Shown here one piece after another: positions 62,989-64,000 of a DNA stretch of 64,000 nt. This DNA is from Nemopilema nomurai (Eukaryota > Cnidaria > Scyphozoa > Rhizostomeae > Rhizostomatidae): positions 2,171,238-2,235,237 of the forward strand of contig ML133420.1 of the NCBI GenBank assembly GCA_003864495.1, written 5' to 3'. The translations under genes and the position numbers were made by a program. Below the pieces are notes generated by a model. The model saw only the letters and a program-made list of their open reading frames with translations. It did no database searches and was not told where the DNA came from. How positions within the stretch are numbered: the first letter of the stretch is position 1; every line of letters begins with the position of its first letter.

Positions 62989-64000
62989 AAAGTTAGAGCC
63001 TTTACCCACAGGGGATTCGCTTTCAATTACTTCGATATTTCTGGCAACTAAGGCGTCTAGGGTATTATTAACGTTGTCTCGAGGGTATTGGAGTTCACCC
63101 TGCCAATTCTATAGGTGTGAATTGGAAAAGTACAATTATTCATTTGAGACTGCTGGAAAGTTTAAAGTAAATATGGTAAACATTGCGTGAACAATGCTTT
63201 AAAACTAATTACGCCATGTTTTGAAGCTCAAAATTCTTCATTTTCCATCAAGCGGAAAAACTGAAGAAACTCGTGGCAGAATCCAATAAAGAAGTCTTCC
63301 AAGTGGAGTTAAATAAATAATGAAATAATTGCAAAGATTTTCGATCAACGAAATCGTCCAGTTTTACATTTCATTAGCTTTTAAATCTAAGATCAAAATA
63401 AATCTACTGGAATTCCACCTATTGGTTATATACAAAGGTTAAATTAATACTTAGAGTTATTGAGTGAATTTAAAGCAACTAAAAGCCAAGCTAACGAGAG
63501 AAGCTAAAATACAACAGCTTTGTTGATTAAGAACATGCCCCGAAGATATGTAATCAAAGCAGTGTGTTAATAGCAATATTGGGTTGGGGCATTTCAGCGT
63601 CATTCTGTCATTCGAAAAGGACAAGATCTTATCGATAGAGATGTTAGAGGCTTGACAGACTGTATCTGTCAAGTACATATCGCTAGAAATAGAAGGGAAA
63701 ATGGTAGATTGAAGAAAGTCAGGAAACATCTTCGAGTGAGTGATGGATTGAGCATGTTTATGGAGTTGGTGGATGAGGGGTATAGATAAGATATTTCGTT
63801 TTAACGTGGACCGTCAGAGTGGTGGGAGCTGCAGCAAAACATTAAAATCCAATGACTAACGATAAATTTCGATAACGGATATAGAGCAACAGTAGTATCT
63901 ACAGTTTTTCTTTTGCAGGGCCTCTTTGACTGAAGGCGATCACTTGCATTGTAATCTTCGATAGACATCATCAAACCCCAAATGTGTTGTAGAGTGCATC

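Larger units (their letters stand above)
60763..64000. other. Right flank, no supported gene
   Basis: T-box 3' UTR, then AT-rich sequence. Apart from the foldback element at 62362-62988, nothing is recognised; open frames such as 61679-61912 and 63457-63729 resemble no family. Confidence 0.45.

Noticed and set aside
62879..63190. A 103-codon plus-strand frame
   Set aside because: It runs across the right inverted repeat of the foldback element and begins with a non-ATG codon.

Overview
The window is nuclear DNA of a metazoan. It is AT-rich with long non-coding stretches, genes are split by short GT-AG introns with exact phase matches, and every recognisable gene belongs to an animal family (SMIM14, dystroglycan, HINFP, beta-1,4-galactosyltransferase, CUEDC1, POLDIP2, T-box). 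The T-box protein is clearly Tbx2/3-like but diverged from the vertebrate form, and TAGGCCTA-type palindromes are common. A marine invertebrate is likely, possibly a non-bilaterian such as a cnidarian, but I cannot fix the phylum.

Layout. 1-3.6 kb: no firm gene. 3.6-5.75 kb: SMIM14 on the minus strand, five small exons. 5.75-10.7 kb: mostly empty, with a doubtful divergent ORF and a poly-C repeat. 10.7-25.5 kb: a giant dystroglycan-like receptor encoded in one uninterrupted 14.8 kb exon on the plus strand. 27.6-31.5 kb: HINFP, seven exons, plus. 32.5-36.6 kb: a beta-1,4-galactosyltransferase, seven exons, plus. 38.8-42.0 kb: CUEDC1, six exons, plus. 47.0-51.65 kb: POLDIP2, nine exons, minus, tail-to-tail with CUEDC1. 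51.7-56.6 kb: repeat-rich spacer. 56.7-60.8 kb: a Tbx2/3-like gene, six exons, plus. 62.36-62.99 kb: a foldback element with terminal inverted repeats.

The outstanding item is the dystroglycan-like gene. The single dystroglycan core (cadherin-like CADG domain plus SEA/S72 domain) is expanded to about 16 CADG and 17 SEA-type modules in strict alternation. These are followed by one transmembrane helix and a long cytoplasmic tail that keeps a PPPY dystrophin-binding motif. The reading frame is broken five times. Each break is the loss of one base, at least four of them at short base runs; with one base restored at each, the length is an exact multiple of three. A sixth such break lies in the galactosyltransferase. 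Consensus-sequence indels are the simplest explanation.

The genes look like independent housekeeping or developmental loci with no operon-like logic. Several ATGs have promoter motifs close upstream (CCAAT, E2F-like, E-box palindrome, TCTCGCGAG).
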